DNA of 64,000 nucleotides from the NCBI RefSeq assembly GCF_003076475.1, contig NZ_CP020919.1:1178001-1242000 (forward strand). The letters are read 5' to 3'. Position numbers and translations under genes: made by a program. How positions within the stretch are numbered: the first letter of the stretch is position 1; each line of letters begins with the position of its first letter. Shown here piece by piece: positions 1 through 9,350 of this stretch. This DNA comes from Flavobacterium kingsejongi. Lineage in GTDB: Bacteria > Bacteroidota > Bacteroidia > Flavobacteriales > Flavobacteriaceae. The notes under the pieces are model-generated. The model was given only the letters and a program-made list of their open reading frames with translations. It did no database searches and was not told the origin of the DNA.

Positions 1-1425
1 CTTGGGTTGTAGTGCAATTGTTCGGGCAATTCCGATACGTTTCCTTTGGCCACCTGAAAATTCATGCGGATACCGGTCAAAATGTTCGGCACCTAAACCT
101 ACACGTTCCAGTATTGCTATTGTTTTAGCTTTGCGTTCAGCATCATTTTTATATAATTTATGAACCTGCATGGGCTCCATAATTGCCCTTCCTACCGGAA
201 TGCGGGGATTCAGGGAAGAAAAAGGATCCTGAAAGATAATCTGGATTTCCTTTCTCAGTTTGATAATTTCTTTGGGGCGCAACGTGGTAATGTCCTTCCC
301 ATGGTATAAAATTTTTCCCGAACTGGCTTTATCCAGTTGTAGGATGGCATTGCCTAAAGTTGATTTTCCACAGCCCGATTCCCCTACTAAGCCCATTGTT
401 TCGCCTTCATATACAGAAAAACTGACATCGTCTACAGCCCTGAAAACCGTTTTCCGGCCTAAAAGTCCTGTGTTGGTAATGTATTCTTTTGCCACGTTGA
501 TTACTTCGAGCAATGGTTTTTTACTATAGATTTTTTCCTGGGCGATTGCGCGTGCTTCGGCAGTTACAACCTCTTCCTGAATAGTATGGTTCATGAAATC
601 CTGGATAGTCGGAAGCCGTTTCATCCGTACGTCCAGGGAAGGGCGTGAACTGATGAGAGCTTGAGTATACAGGTGTTCCGGATGGTGAAATACCTGTTCC
701 GTTGCTCCTTGTTCTACAATCTCTCCTTTGTACATGACCAATACCCGCTGTGCGATTTCCGATACCAACGCCAGGTCATGGGAGATAAAAAGGATGCTCA
801 TTCCGGTTTCCTGCTGAAGTTCTTTCAATAGTTGGATAATCTCTTTCTGTACAGTAACATCAAGGGCAGTTGTGGGCTCATCGGCAATTAATACTTTGGG
901 CTTGCACGCAATAGCCATTGCGATCATCACCCGTTGTTTTTGGCCTCCGGAAATTTCATGCGGGTAGCTGTTGAATATTTTCTCCGGATGGGGAAGTTTT
1001 ACTTTTTCAAATAATGACAAAACCGCGGCTTTTGATGCTTTTGCCGATAAATCCGTATGCTGGAAAAGCATTTCCTGGACCTGAAAGCCACAGCGCAATG
1101 AGGGATTCAGGGAACTCATAGGTTCCTGGAAAATCATGGCAATTTCACGGCCGCGAATCCCCCGCATTGCTTTAGGGGACAATTGCGCGATATCGGTACC
1201 ATTATATAAAATTTTGCCCTGAGTGATTTTTGAAATTTTTGGAGGAAGCAATCCCATGATAGCAAGGGAAGAAACCGACTTACCCGAACCCGATTCGCCA
1301 ACGATGCCCAGAATTTCATTAGCGTTTAAAAAGTAACTGATGTTTTTTATAACAGGGCGCAGGGTTCCCTCATTACGGAAGGAAATTTCCAGGTTCTGGA
1401 GGACTAATAATCGTTCTTGAATCAT
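1..1425 (-). CDS. Peptide ABC transporter ATP-binding protein with two ATPase domains (3' end cut by window)
   Basis: The frame reads from ATG at 1425 to the left edge with no stop, giving 475 codons. It has two complete ABC cassettes. The first has Walker A GESGSGKS (about residues 43-50), signature SGGQKQR (about 157) and Walker [13 protein letters not shown]. The second has Walker A GESGCGKS (about 347) and signature SGGQRKR just before the edge. Tandem DppD/DppF-type fusions like this energise uptake of di- or oligopeptides, or related solutes such as microcins, at the inner membrane. Only the last part of the second domain (Walker B, D-loop, H-loop and tail) is missing. No permease or binding protein is in view, so the substrate cannot be told. 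It is divergent from recA. Confidence 0.93.
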   Translation of the reverse strand, partial: MIQERLLVLQNLEISFRNEGTLRPVIKNISYFLNANEILGIVGESGSGKSVSSLAIMGLLPPKISKITQGKILYNGTDIAQLSPKAMRGIRGREIAMIFQEPMSSLNPSLRCGFQVQEMLFQHTDLSAKASKAAVLSLFEKVKLPHPEKIFNSYPHEISGGQKQRVMIAMAIACKPKVLIADEPTTALDVTVQKEIIQLLKELQQETGMSILFISHDLALVSEIAQRVLVMYKGEIVEQGATEQVFHHPEHLYTQALISSRPSLDVRMKRLPTIQDFMNHTIQEEVVTAEARAIAQEKIYSKKPLLEVINVAKEYITNTGLLGRKTVFRAVDDVSFSVYEGETMGLVGESGCGKSTLGNAILQLDKASSGKILYHGKDITTLRPKEIIKLRKEIQIIFQDPFSSLNPRIPVGRAIMEPMQVHKLYKNDAERKAKTIAILERVGLGAEHFDRYPHEFSGGQRKRIGIARTIALQPK

Positions 1426-1534
1426 AGCAATAAATATAAATAAAAAAGCAGGATGTGCAAGAGTTGAACTGGGCAATTATTTTTTGTTCATTCGGATCGT
1501 GTTTCTTAAAAAAGGAGCCGGTGAGCTGATGAAT

Positions 1535-1579
1535 TCCAGATGGGATATATCGTAAATTATTGGGTGATTCCCATCTGGA
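1535..1579. other. 11-bp inverted repeat, hairpin or operator of unknown role
   Basis: TCCAGATGGGA at 1535-1545 is repeated in exact inverse as TCCCATCTGGA at 1569-1579, with a 23-nt loop. No T-tract follows on either strand, so a simple terminator is unlikely. It lies about 130 bp upstream of the recA promoter. Confidence 0.45.
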
Positions 1580-1706
1580 TCGTCTGTAACGCTTTGAAAA
1601 AGAATTTCATTGGCAATAAAAGCTTATATTTATGCTATAGACTAATAGGAAACACATTTCGCTTTTTTTGTTTTTCCAACAGTCGGGTGGTCTCCGTTTT
1701 TTTCTA

Positions 1707-1736
1707 TTGTAGCATCAAAAAAAAGCACTAATTTTA
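1707..1736 (+). promoter_or_regulatory. recA promoter, Bacteroidetes type
   Basis: TTG at 1707-1709 is followed after 19 bp by TAATTTTA at 1729-1736, close to the Bacteroidetes consensus TTG-N17-23-TAnnTTTG. It lies 32 nt upstream of the recA ATG. No E. coli-like LexA box is obvious by eye. Confidence 0.6.
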
Positions 1737-1768
1737 CGAAAAATAAAGTATTTAAACAGCAAGAAAAT

Positions 1769-2773
1769 ATGAGTTCAGAAAAAGAAGCTAAATTAAAAGC
1801 GTTACAGTTAACCCTTGATAAATTAGACAAAACCTACGGAAAAGGAACAGTAATGAAGTTGGGCGACAAAGCTATTGTTGAAGTAGATTCTATTTCTTCA
1901 GGTTCTTTGGGACTAGACTTGGCATTAGGAGTAAATGGATATCCGAGAGGAAGAATAATAGAAATTTATGGACCGGAATCTTCTGGTAAAACTACACTGA
2001 CATTACATGCTATCGCAGAAGCGCAAAAAGCTGGTGGAATCGCTGCTTTCATTGATGCAGAACATGCTTTTGACAGGGCATATGCTGAAAAATTAGGAGT
2101 AGATGTAGAAAATCTTATCATTTCACAACCCGATAATGGGGAGCAGGCTTTGGAAATTGCAGAGAACCTGATCCGTTCAGGAGCAATTGATATTGTGGTA
2201 ATTGACTCCGTTGCTGCATTAACACCAAAAAGTGAGATCGAAGGCGAAATGGGAGATTCTAAAATGGGTCTTCATGCGCGATTGATGTCTCAGGCGCTTC
2301 GTAAACTGACCGGAACAATCAGTAAAACAAATTGTACTGTATTTTTTATAAACCAATTACGGGAGAAAATTGGTGTGATGTTCGGTAATCCGGAGACTAC
2401 TACCGGTGGTAATGCACTGAAGTTTTACGCTTCTGTACGTTTGGACATCCGAAGATCTTCACAGATTAAGGATGGAGATAATGTAATTGGTAACAGAACG
2501 AAAGTAAAAGTGATCAAGAATAAAGTAGCACCACCTTTTAAAACGGCGGAATTTGATATTATGTATGGTGAAGGGGTTTCCAAAGTTGGAGAAGTACTGG
2601 ATCTTGCAGTAGAATTTGAAGTTGTAAAGAAGAGCGGTTCTTGGTTCAGCTATGGCGAGACCAAATTAGGCCAGGGAAGAGATGCTGTTAAAGCATTGAT
2701 CAAAGATAACCCGGAACTAATGGATGAATTAGAGCTAAAAATTAAGGCGCTGATTAAAGATAAAGAAGCATAA
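1769..2773 (+). CDS. recA: Recombinase RecA
   Basis: RecA forms ATP-dependent filaments on single-stranded DNA for homologous recombination and triggers SOS repressor self-cleavage. The 334-residue length is normal. The N-terminal helix is followed by Walker A GPESSGKT (residues 68-75), the FIDAEHAFD segment, Walker [10 protein letters not shown] (D146) and the loop-1 region with [22 protein letters not shown] cut here to its ends EGEMGD and [17 protein letters not shown] precedes loop 2 ([12 protein letters not shown]). The ATG follows a good promoter, and a hairpin terminator lies just past the stop. It is transcribed alone. Confidence 0.99.
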   Translation: MSSEKEAKLKALQLTLDKLDKTYGKGTVMKLGDKAIVEVDSISSGSLGLDLALGVNGYPRGRIIEIYGPESSGKTTLTLHAIAEAQKAGGIAAFIDAEHAFDRAYAEKLGVDVENLIISQPDNGEQALEIAENLIRSGAIDIVVIDSVAALTPKSEIEGEMGDSKMGLHARLMSQALRKLTGTISKTNCTVFFINQLREKIGVMFGNPETTTGGNALKFYASVRLDIRRSSQIKDGDNVIGNRTKVKVIKNKVAPPFKTAEFDIMYGEGVSKVGEVLDLAVEFEVVKKSGSWFSYGETKLGQGRDAVKALIKDNPELMDELELKIKALIKDKEA

Positions 2774-2780
2774 TAGTTTT

Positions 2781-2807
2781 AAAACCCGATTTATTCGGGT
2801 TTTTTTA
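2781..2807 (+). terminator. Rho-independent terminator of recA
   Basis: The stem AAACCCGA / TCGGGTTT has a short loop (TTAT) and is followed by a run of T. It begins 8 nt after the recA stop. Confidence 0.85.
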
Positions 2808-2868
2808 TGTCCTGACGCAACCTTTGAAAAAGTATAGCATCTACTAATAAAATATAAAAATTGTTACA

Positions 2869-3318
2869 ATGAAAAAAGTTATCGCTATTTTGGTTTTAAT
2901 GTTTGCACTTACTGCATGTTCACTTGGTGACGACAATAGTAATGGATTTTCTGTTGCTTTATTACCTGTAGAAACAGTACAAATCCCGGAGAGTTTTCAA
3001 TATGGAAATACATATCTTATAAAAATGACTTATAAAAGGCCTACAACCTGTCATTCTTACAGTGGCATTTATTTCACAAGCAAGGATACCGTACGAACTG
3101 TGGCGATACAGAATTTGGTTGAAAACCGTTCCGACTGTCAGGCAATTGAAATTGGTGTGCCTCAGGAAGCCTCTTTTAATTTTAAAGTATTAGAAATAGA
3201 AGGAAAGTCGTATAAATTCCGTTTTTATAAAGGAATAGGAGAAAATGGACAGGATTTGTTCGAAGAAATAATAGTGCCGGTAGTAGCTCCAACAAATGTT
3301 GTAGGATCATCAAATTAA
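2869..3318 (+). CDS. Small lipoprotein, first gene of a sigma/anti-sigma operon
   Basis: A 149-residue protein with a lipoprotein signal peptide: KK, a hydrophobic stretch, then lipobox LTAC with the acylated cysteine at residue 17. The mature part is mainly beta-type and has three further cysteines. I do not recognise a named family. The sigma-factor gene starts 13 nt after its stop, so it is probably cotranscribed with the ECF sigma factor and trans-envelope regulator that follow. An envelope-stress role is inferred only from this context. Confidence 0.8.
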   Translation: MKKVIAILVLMFALTACSLGDDNSNGFSVALLPVETVQIPESFQYGNTYLIKMTYKRPTTCHSYSGIYFTSKDTVRTVAIQNLVENRSDCQAIEIGVPQEASFNFKVLEIEGKSYKFRFYKGIGENGQDLFEEIIVPVVAPTNVVGSSN

Positions 3319-3331
3319 GATAAAAAAACAG

Positions 3332-3877
3332 ATGAGTCTAGACCAGCTCATATATGATTGCCAAAAAAATGATGCTAAAGCACAGGAACAAATTTACAGG
3401 CTGTTTTCGGCCAAGTTGTTCACAGTGTGCCTGAAGTATTCGCGAAACTATGCAGAAGCGGAAGATAATCTTCAGGATGGGTTTATAATTATTTTTAAGA
3501 AAATCACCCAGTATAATTTTAAAGGGTCTTTTGAAGGGTGGTCCAAAAGGATAATGGTTAATAATGTATTGCAGCAATATCGTGGCGCCGGTGTTTTTGA
3601 ACTGGTGAATGAAGATATTGTAGATGAAAATATAGTTGAAATTGATGATGAGGATATCTCCTTGGATTATCTATTACGAATAATACAGGAATTGCCGGAC
3701 CGATACCGATTGGTTTTTAATTTATATGTAATGGACGGCTATTCACATAAGGAAATAGCAGAAATGCTGCATATTACAACAGGAACATCAAAGTCGAACC
3801 TGGCACGGGCAAGGATGATTCTGAAAGAGAAGATAGAGACGTATAAGGCAAAAGATCAATTACCCTCAGCGAAATGA
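3332..3877 (+). CDS. ECF-family RNA polymerase sigma factor
   Basis: A 181-residue sigma-70 family protein with only regions 2 and 4. Region 2 (about residues 10-85) has AEDNLQDGFIIIFKKI and the GWSKRIMVNNVLQ helix. Region 4 (about 118-170) has LPDRYRLVFNLYVMDGYS followed by the helix-turn-helix KEIAEMLHITTGTSKSNLARAR. These factors direct RNA polymerase to extracytoplasmic-response promoters. The last 4 nt overlap the start of the downstream membrane protein (ATGA), which is typical of a sigma/anti-sigma pair. Confidence 0.95.
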   Translation: MSLDQLIYDCQKNDAKAQEQIYRLFSAKLFTVCLKYSRNYAEAEDNLQDGFIIIFKKITQYNFKGSFEGWSKRIMVNNVLQQYRGAGVFELVNEDIVDENIVEIDDEDISLDYLLRIIQELPDRYRLVFNLYVMDGYSHKEIAEMLHITTGTSKSNLARARMILKEKIETYKAKDQLPSAK

Positions 3878-5430
3878 GCGAAAGAAAAAATATAGACCGA
3901 TTGTTTCAGGAAAAATTTAAAGATTTTGAAACAGAGCCTTCCGATAAAGTTTGGGAAAAGATTGCGGCTGAGCTTCAGGAAAAGAAGCAGAGGAAAGTGA
4001 TCCCGATATGGTATAAGGTGGCTGGTGTTGCTGCCGTATTACTATTTGGATTTGTAATCACCGATGGTGTCATCAGCTATAAAAGCAATGAAATACAAGT
4101 CGTAAATGGAACAGGAATAGGTCCTGATAAGAAGGAAACCCAACCTAAAATCGATCCGAATCAGGAAATACATTTTGAACAGCATGCGGTTACGGAGACT
4201 GCAACAGGAGAGACACAAAAAGAAAGTACAGAAGAAAAAAGGACTGCAACAACGGGTTCTTATGTGATGCATCAAGGGGGACAATCGAATAGCGTGCAAA
4301 AGAAAGGCAGGAATACAGTTGGTGATGGCAAGAGTTCTCAAAGTCAAATTTTTGAAGCTGTGGCCGGTACTTCGGAACCTGCTCGTTTTGGAAACTCCAA
4401 AGCGGGTAGTTTTACAGATCCTAAAAATAATGTAGCCGTAGAATCGGGTTGGCAGAAAAACCAAAGCAGGAAAAAAAGCACGTTATTTTCAGAGAAAAAT
4501 CTTTTAAAATCAGATGACCCTTCCTCAAATTATAGGAATGTCAATCGTTTTAATGAAGCAGCATCCGGAAGTTATTCCAAAAATTATAATCTGGCCTCCA
4601 GGGAAATGGGCAGTAAGACAGCCAGTAAAAAGGATAGTGCTACTGTTGGAATAGTGACGAATCCTTTAGAATTATTATTAAAGGAAAAAGAAAATACAGA
4701 AAAAGGAGCAAAAGTATTGGCAGAAGCCAAACCTGAGAAATGGCAGGTACGACCGAATGTAGCTCCGGTATATATGAACTCAGCTTCGAAAGGATCGCCT
4801 ATTGATGCAGAATTCAGTGATAATTCAAAAAGCTATGAGTCGACAATGAGTTATGGTATTGGTGTAGATTATGCGATCAATAAAAAGCTGACCGTTCGAA
4901 CAGGAATCAATCAGGTGGCGATGGGATACAATACAAATGATATTGTCTATTATGCAGACTTTTCCGGGAATGGAATGAAAAACCTGAACCTGAATGTGGA
5001 CAATTCAAAAATAGTAGTGACCAATCAAATTGCTTCCGATCCGGAACTGTTTTCGACTAAGGAAACCTCAAATGGGTATCTGAATCAAAAAATGGGCTAT
5101 TTGGAAGTTCCTATGGAAATTTCATACAAACTCGTCGACCGGAAATTTGCGGTGGAGCTCATCGGGGGGATGAGTACATTATTCCTGAATGATAATAAAG
5201 TGTCTTTATACTCAGAAGGGCGCAATGCCAATCTAGGAGAGGCGAATAACCTGAATACCGTGCATTTTAGTACCAATGTGGGTCTCGGGTTCAAATACAG
5301 TTTCCTGAAATCATTTGAAGCCAGCTTCGAACCGATGCTGAAATATCAATTGAACACATTTAGTGAGAGTTCAGGAAATTTCAAACCCTATTTTATAGGG
5401 CTTTACACTGGAGTTAGTTTTGGGTTTTAG
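3874..5430 (+). CDS. Putative trans-envelope anti-sigma factor with outer-membrane beta-barrel
   Basis: This 518-residue protein overlaps the ECF sigma gene by 4 nt. Residues 1-42 are a charged cytoplasmic segment with an amphipathic helix (SDKVWEKIAAEL). Residues 43-65 form one membrane helix. Residues 70-288 are Ser/Thr/Lys/Gln/Asn-rich and predicted to be disordered. Residues 289-518 look like an outer-membrane beta-barrel: YGIGVDYAINKKLTVRTGI, paired strands, and a final strand ending in aromatic GVSFGF. This layout matches the dual membrane-spanning anti-sigma (Dma) proteins reported in Bacteroides. Function is inferred from layout and operon: sequester the sigma factor and release it on envelope damage. 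Confidence 0.75.
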   Translation: MSERKNIDRLFQEKFKDFETEPSDKVWEKIAAELQEKKQRKVIPIWYKVAGVAAVLLFGFVITDGVISYKSNEIQVVNGTGIGPDKKETQPKIDPNQEIHFEQHAVTETATGETQKESTEEKRTATTGSYVMHQGGQSNSVQKKGRNTVGDGKSSQSQIFEAVAGTSEPARFGNSKAGSFTDPKNNVAVESGWQKNQSRKKSTLFSEKNLLKSDDPSSNYRNVNRFNEAASGSYSKNYNLASREMGSKTASKKDSATVGIVTNPLELLLKEKENTEKGAKVLAEAKPEKWQVRPNVAPVYMNSASKGSPIDAEFSDNSKSYESTMSYGIGVDYAINKKLTVRTGINQVAMGYNTNDIVYYADFSGNGMKNLNLNVDNSKIVVTNQIASDPELFSTKETSNGYLNQKMGYLEVPMEISYKLVDRKFAVELIGGMSTLFLNDNKVSLYSEGRNANLGEANNLNTVHFSTNVGLGFKYSFLKSFEASFEPMLKYQLNTFSESSGNFKPYFIGLYTGVSFGF

Positions 5431-5480
5431 AATAGTTTTATATGTTTTGTTAAGTTTGTTGTTACATCTTTGTAATAGCG

Positions 5481-5510
5481 AAAAAGCGCCCTGGTTAGGC
5501 GCTTTTTTTT
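5481..5510 (+). terminator. Terminator after the sigma/anti-sigma operon
   Basis: Perfect 10-bp stem AAAAAGCGCC / GGCGCTTTTT with a 7-nt loop and a T-run on the plus strand. The A-run on its left lets it also end the leftward transcript coming the other way, but its main user is the operon ending at 5430. Confidence 0.85.
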
Positions 5511-5516
5511 ATGGAA

Positions 5517-6290
5517 TTAAGTGGTGAGCTTGTTTGCTTTGGCTACAGGTTCGTATTGTTCCTCTAAGAGTTCTTTATAGATTGCCATACGGGTGGTATC
5601 GCGTATGGCTTTACGGTTGTCCAGAGTAAAACCTTCAGTAGTTACAAAAGGCAGTATCTTTGCCCTCATAATACCCGGGCTTCCACTAAAAAACCGATAG
5701 GAGAATCTTTTTTTATTATCATAAAATACTAAGGGTACAATTGGGATCTGGTGTTCCAATGCCAGCCGGAAAGCCCCATCTTTGAAAGCATCCAGTATAA
5801 TGGTCTGGTCATCCGGGACACCACCTTCGGGAAAAATACAGATACTGAGTCCCTGGCTAAGCCTTTTTTGTGCGCGTTCAAAAACATCAAACCTGCTTTT
5901 AGAACTGTTGCGGTCTACAAGGATACAGGTGCGTTTGTAAAAGAATCCAAACAATGGAATTTTTACGAGTTCCATTTTACCAACAAATACAAAGGGATTT
6001 TTGACCACACATAGCATGAGCATAATATCCATCATAGAAGTATGATTGGCAACAAACATATAACTTTTGTTTTTTTCAGGCTGCTGTAATTTTGTCAGCG
6101 TATAGTAAAAACCCATTCCATACAGGATAACCTTTGCCCAGATACGGGCCATTCTAAAAAAGTAAGGATACCAGCTCTCTTTGAGTATAGAGATAAAGAG
6201 GAATGGAAACATAATCAGAATGGGAACGCCTAAAAGAATATAGAACCAGATACGCCAGACTGACCAAAAAATAATCTTGAGTATTCTCAT
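5517..6290 (-). CDS. 1-acyl-sn-glycerol-3-phosphate acyltransferase (PlsC family)
   Basis: This enzyme transfers an acyl chain to lysophosphatidate at the inner membrane to give phosphatidic acid, or acylates a related lipid. It has 257 residues. An N-terminal hydrophobic region (about residues 7-38) precedes the catalytic HX4D motif H83-TSMM-D88 and the substrate motif FPEGGVPD (153-160). A second PlsC-like gene lies at 27771-28511. Which of the two makes bulk phosphatidate and which acts on specialised lipids (for example ornithine or sulfonolipid-type lipids) cannot be decided here. Confidence 0.9.
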   Translation of the reverse strand: MRILKIIFWSVWRIWFYILLGVPILIMFPFLFISILKESWYPYFFRMARIWAKVILYGMGFYYTLTKLQQPEKNKSYMFVANHTSMMDIMLMLCVVKNPFVFVGKMELVKIPLFGFFYKRTCILVDRNSSKSRFDVFERAQKRLSQGLSICIFPEGGVPDDQTIILDAFKDGAFRLALEHQIPIVPLVFYDNKKRFSYRFFSGSPGIMRAKILPFVTTEGFTLDNRKAIRDTTRMAIYKELLEEQYEPVAKANKLTT

Positions 6291-6362
6291 TTGTTTTTAT
6301 TTAAGAAATAATAGATTTCAGGATAGCAGAAAGCATTTTATTTCACTCCCAAAAGTAAGGAA

Positions 6363-6397
6363 TTGAACGGAATTTTTTCCCAAAAGCATTAACTTTG
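6363..6397 (+). promoter_or_regulatory. trpS promoter
   Basis: TAACTTTG at 6390-6397 matches the -7 consensus TAnnTTTG exactly. A TTG at 6363-6365 is 24 bp upstream, slightly long. The trpS ATG is 24 nt downstream of the -7 box. Confidence 0.6.
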
Positions 6398-6420
6398 CAG
6401 AAATTACTACAAAATATACA

Positions 6421-7404
6421 ATGGCAACAATTCTAACAGGCGTACAAAGTACCGGAACACCACATTTAGGAAATCTTTTGGGAGCGATTATTCCGGCTAT
6501 TGAAATGGCTAATAAACCCGAAAACACTTCTTTTCTGTTCATTGCTGATTTACATTCGGTAACACAGATTAAAAATGGAGAAATTTTAAAAAACAATACC
6601 TACAGTACTGCAGCTACCTGGCTGGCTTGTGGGGTTGATGTGGACAAAGTTACTTTTTACCGCCAATCGGATGTTGCACAAACGGCTGAATTATCCTGGT
6701 ACCTGAGTTGTTTCTTCCCCTTTCAGCGCCTGACACTGGCACACTCTTTCAAAGACAAGGCGGACCGGTTGGATGATGTCAATGCAGGACTCTTTACCTA
6801 TCCGATGTTAATGGCAGCAGACATATTGCTATATGATGCTGATTTCGTTCCGGTTGGGAAAGACCAGTTACAGCATATTGAGATTACACGGGACGTAGCC
6901 TCACGGTTTAACCATCAAATGGGGGAAACCTTTGTGCTTCCGGAATCATACATACAGGAAGATACCAAATATGTGCCGGGGACAAATGGAGGAAAGATGA
7001 GTAAATCTGCCGGAAATATCATTAATATTTTCCTGGAAGATAAAGCCTTGCGCAAGCAGGTGATGTCTATAGAAACAGATAGTACGCCATTGGAAGAGCC
7101 CAAAGATACCACAACCTGTAAAATCTTTGCCATCTATAAACTGCTGGCTACTGATGCACAGTTGGAGGAAATGACAGAAAAATATAAAAATGTTAACCGC
7201 GATTTCGGTTACGGACATGCCAAGCAAGCGCTTTTTGAATTGATTACAGCGAAGTTTGCTGTGGAAAGGGAAAAGTACAACTACTATATGAGTAACTTGC
7301 CTGAAATTGATAAAGCTTTGGAAATAGGGGCAGCGAAAGCGGCAACGGTTGCCAACGATGTTCTGAATAGAGTACGGGAAAAATTAGGATATACTGTAAA
7401 ATAA
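6421..7404 (+). CDS. trpS: Tryptophan--tRNA ligase
   Basis: Class Ic aminoacyl-tRNA synthetase that charges tRNA-Trp. It has 327 residues, usual for bacterial TrpRS. The HIGH-equivalent is PHLGN (residues 14-18) and the KMSKS loop is GGKMSKSAGN (KMSKS at 192-196). The GKDQLQHIEITRDVA segment, which helps bind tryptophanyl-adenylate, lies at about 147-160. It is a single gene with its own promoter and terminator. Confidence 0.98.
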   Translation: MATILTGVQSTGTPHLGNLLGAIIPAIEMANKPENTSFLFIADLHSVTQIKNGEILKNNTYSTAATWLACGVDVDKVTFYRQSDVAQTAELSWYLSCFFPFQRLTLAHSFKDKADRLDDVNAGLFTYPMLMAADILLYDADFVPVGKDQLQHIEITRDVASRFNHQMGETFVLPESYIQEDTKYVPGTNGGKMSKSAGNIINIFLEDKALRKQVMSIETDSTPLEEPKDTTTCKIFAIYKLLATDAQLEEMTEKYKNVNRDFGYGHAKQALFELITAKFAVEREKYNYYMSNLPEIDKALEIGAAKAATVANDVLNRVREKLGYTVK

Positions 7405-7407
7405 TCA

Positions 7408-7440
7408 AAAAGCCTGTTTCAAACGAAACAGGCTTTTTTT
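7408..7440 (+). terminator. trpS terminator, probably bidirectional
   Basis: A 13-bp perfect stem (AAAAGCCTGTTTC / GAAACAGGCTTTT) with loop AAAC and T-run. It overlaps the stop of the convergent exonuclease gene at 7439 and can serve both genes. Confidence 0.9.
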
Positions 7441-8152
7441 AGATATGTATTATTTCTTCGGGAATCAATAAATCCTGCCGCTTTAAACGCAATAGTATCT
7501 GTGCTACCGCAATAGTATCTTTTTCACAGTAGATAATGATCCGGTCGATGTCTTTTTCGAGATAATAGGTATGCGCCACTTCACTGCCATCAATATCATC
7601 TTTTGGAGATGGAATACCCAAGACATTTGTTAAGAGTTTTAAAGAGGTGTAATGTTTATAGTCACCAAATTTCCAGAGTTCCAGAGTATCCAGATGGGGC
7701 ACTTCCCACGGTTTTTTGCCAAACAGATTCAACTTGTTTGGTATAGCCACCTGGTTGATGATCATCCGCCGGGCAATATAGGGAAAATCAAATTCTTTGG
7801 CATTATGACCACACAATACATGTTGTGGTTGGTTGAAATGCGTCTCTAAAAGGTTGGAGAAATCAACCAGTATTTTACGTTCTTCACCATAAAAAGAAGT
7901 GACACGGAAATTACGAATATCACCTTTGATGATAAAATACCCGACGGAAATACAGATGATCTTTCCAAATTCTGCCCAAATTCCTGCCCGTTCATAAAAT
8001 TCTTCGGGAGTGTATTCTTCCTTACGCTGGTATTGTGTTTTTAAATCAAATAGTTTTTGTTTAACCGCTGTTAAGGCATTAAAATCAGCCTCCTCCGGAA
8101 CGGTTTCAATATCAAGGAACAGGATATTTTCCAGTCTAATTTTGTCCAGCAT
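7439..8152 (-). CDS. PolB-like 3'-5' exonuclease (DEDDy)
   Basis: A 237-residue stand-alone ribonuclease-H-fold nuclease of the 'predicted PolB exonuclease-like' family. Motif I is FLDIETVPEE (D14, E16), motif II HNAKEFDFPYIARR (D122) and motif III YCEKD (Y208, D212), which makes it DEDDy. No polymerase domain is attached. A role in DNA repair or nucleic-acid turnover is likely but not shown. It overlaps the 3' end of the upstream serine hydrolase by 17 nt, so the two are cotranscribed. Confidence 0.9.
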   Translation of the reverse strand: MLDKIRLENILFLDIETVPEEADFNALTAVKQKLFDLKTQYQRKEEYTPEEFYERAGIWAEFGKIICISVGYFIIKGDIRNFRVTSFYGEERKILVDFSNLLETHFNQPQHVLCGHNAKEFDFPYIARRMIINQVAIPNKLNLFGKKPWEVPHLDTLELWKFGDYKHYTSLKLLTNVLGIPSPKDDIDGSEVAHTYYLEKDIDRIIIYCEKDTIAVAQILLRLKRQDLLIPEEIIHI

Positions 8153-9296
8153 TACCTATCATTTTATACGTTTCATCAATATATTCATAAAAGTCATCGC
8201 TATGCGGTCTTGTAGTAGATTGATTTCCTTTCAGGTGTCCTAACCGGACGATTATCAGTTCGTCTTCCGGGATAACAATTACAAACTGGCCCAAATGGCC
8301 ACGCATGTAATAAATGGTTTTGTTACGGTAGTCGCTGAGCCACCAGCCGTAGCCATATTCCGGGGCATCGGCAAATCGTGGTGTGATGGATTTTGCAATA
8401 AAAGTACTGTCCAGGATTTGCTGGCCATTCCATTTGCCATGCTGTCTGTATAATTTACCAAAACGGGCAAAATCCCTTGCATTACTGGCAATACAGCAAT
8501 AGGCTTTTTCAATTCCTCCCGGATCATCAATTTGCCAAAGCGCATCATTTTCAGCTCCCATGGGTTTCCAGAAATTATCTGATACATAATCCGAAAGGTA
8601 TTTCCCGGTAGCTTTTTCAATAACCATAGCCAGCAATTCAGTATTACCGCTGAGGTATTTGAATTTTTTACCCGGTTCCTCAATTACTTTAAGTCCTAAA
8701 ATAAGTTCCTTCAGGTTATTGTCAAAATAGGCCCGTGTTACAATAGAAAAAGGGCTGTAATATTTTTCATCCCAGCTCAGTCCCGAAGCCATAGAAGACA
8801 GATCTCCCACAGTCATTTCCGCGGCCATACCCTGGCTGAATTCCGGAAAGAAATCGGAAACTGGCTGATCCAGGCTCTTTATTTTTCCTTCCATCAGGGC
8901 CTTACCCATTGCCGCAGAAACGACACTCTTTGCCATTGAGAAAGAATTGGATTTGGAATCTTTATCAAAACCATCAAAATAGCTTTCATGCCAAATGCTA
9001 TCATTTTTGATGATCAGGAATGCAACAGAGCGTAATTCCTTATGCATGGAGAGCAGTTTCTCAGTCGCCGGAACTTTATTATAATCAGGGTGAATGGCCC
9101 AGGGCTGTCCTGTCCCTTTGTGTATTGTGCGGTTGGGGAATTCTTTATAGTCTTCCAGGTAAGCCGTAGTCTCGCCTTTAAAGTAAACGGTCCTCACCGC
9201 CCGGATCAGATATTCGACATTAAAAATGTACATCAGTATAATGATCAGGGCAAAAATGCCAACGAACCAAATCAGGAATTTTTTCAGGAATCTCAT
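8136..9296 (-). CDS. Membrane-anchored serine hydrolase (beta-lactamase / NylB-like fold)
   Basis: A 386-residue protein with one N-terminal membrane anchor (about residues 8-25) and a class C beta-lactamase-type domain outside the cytoplasm. The catalytic S-x-x-K is SMAK (120-123). A Tyr/Asn motif (FKYLSGN) and a KTG-equivalent RGHLGQ near the C-terminus complete the site. Close relatives are 6-aminohexanoate-dimer hydrolases and EstB-type esterases rather than true beta-lactamases. The natural substrate is unknown, and antibiotic resistance should not be assumed. Confidence 0.88.
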   Translation of the reverse strand: MRFLKKFLIWFVGIFALIIILMYIFNVEYLIRAVRTVYFKGETTAYLEDYKEFPNRTIHKGTGQPWAIHPDYNKVPATEKLLSMHKELRSVAFLIIKNDSIWHESYFDGFDKDSKSNSFSMAKSVVSAAMGKALMEGKIKSLDQPVSDFFPEFSQGMAAEMTVGDLSSMASGLSWDEKYYSPFSIVTRAYFDNNLKELILGLKVIEEPGKKFKYLSGNTELLAMVIEKATGKYLSDYVSDNFWKPMGAENDALWQIDDPGGIEKAYCCIASNARDFARFGKLYRQHGKWNGQQILDSTFIAKSITPRFADAPEYGYGWWLSDYRNKTIYYMRGHLGQFVIVIPEDELIIVRLGHLKGNQSTTRPHSDDFYEYIDETYKMIGNAGQN

Positions 9297-9350
9297 GTTT
9301 TTTATAATTTGTGCTACACTTACAGGTACATTAAAAATAGTAAATTAATT

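Larger units (their letters stand above)
1426..1768. other. Gene-free divergent region between the ABC transporter gene and recA
   Basis: This 343-bp stretch holds the recA promoter at its right end and an 11-bp perfect inverted repeat at 1535-1579. A 63-codon open frame at 1540-1731 has no recognisable product and runs into the recA promoter, so it is not called. Confidence 0.6.

Noticed and set aside
1540..1731. 63-codon frame upstream of recA
   Set aside because: It runs through the recA promoter and has aromatic/basic low-complexity composition typical of AT-rich non-coding DNA.
8136..9296. Beta-lactamase resistance gene
   Set aside because: S-x-x-K and the H-x-G motif fit the wider serine-hydrolase family (NylB/EstB); nothing specific to beta-lactam hydrolysis is seen.
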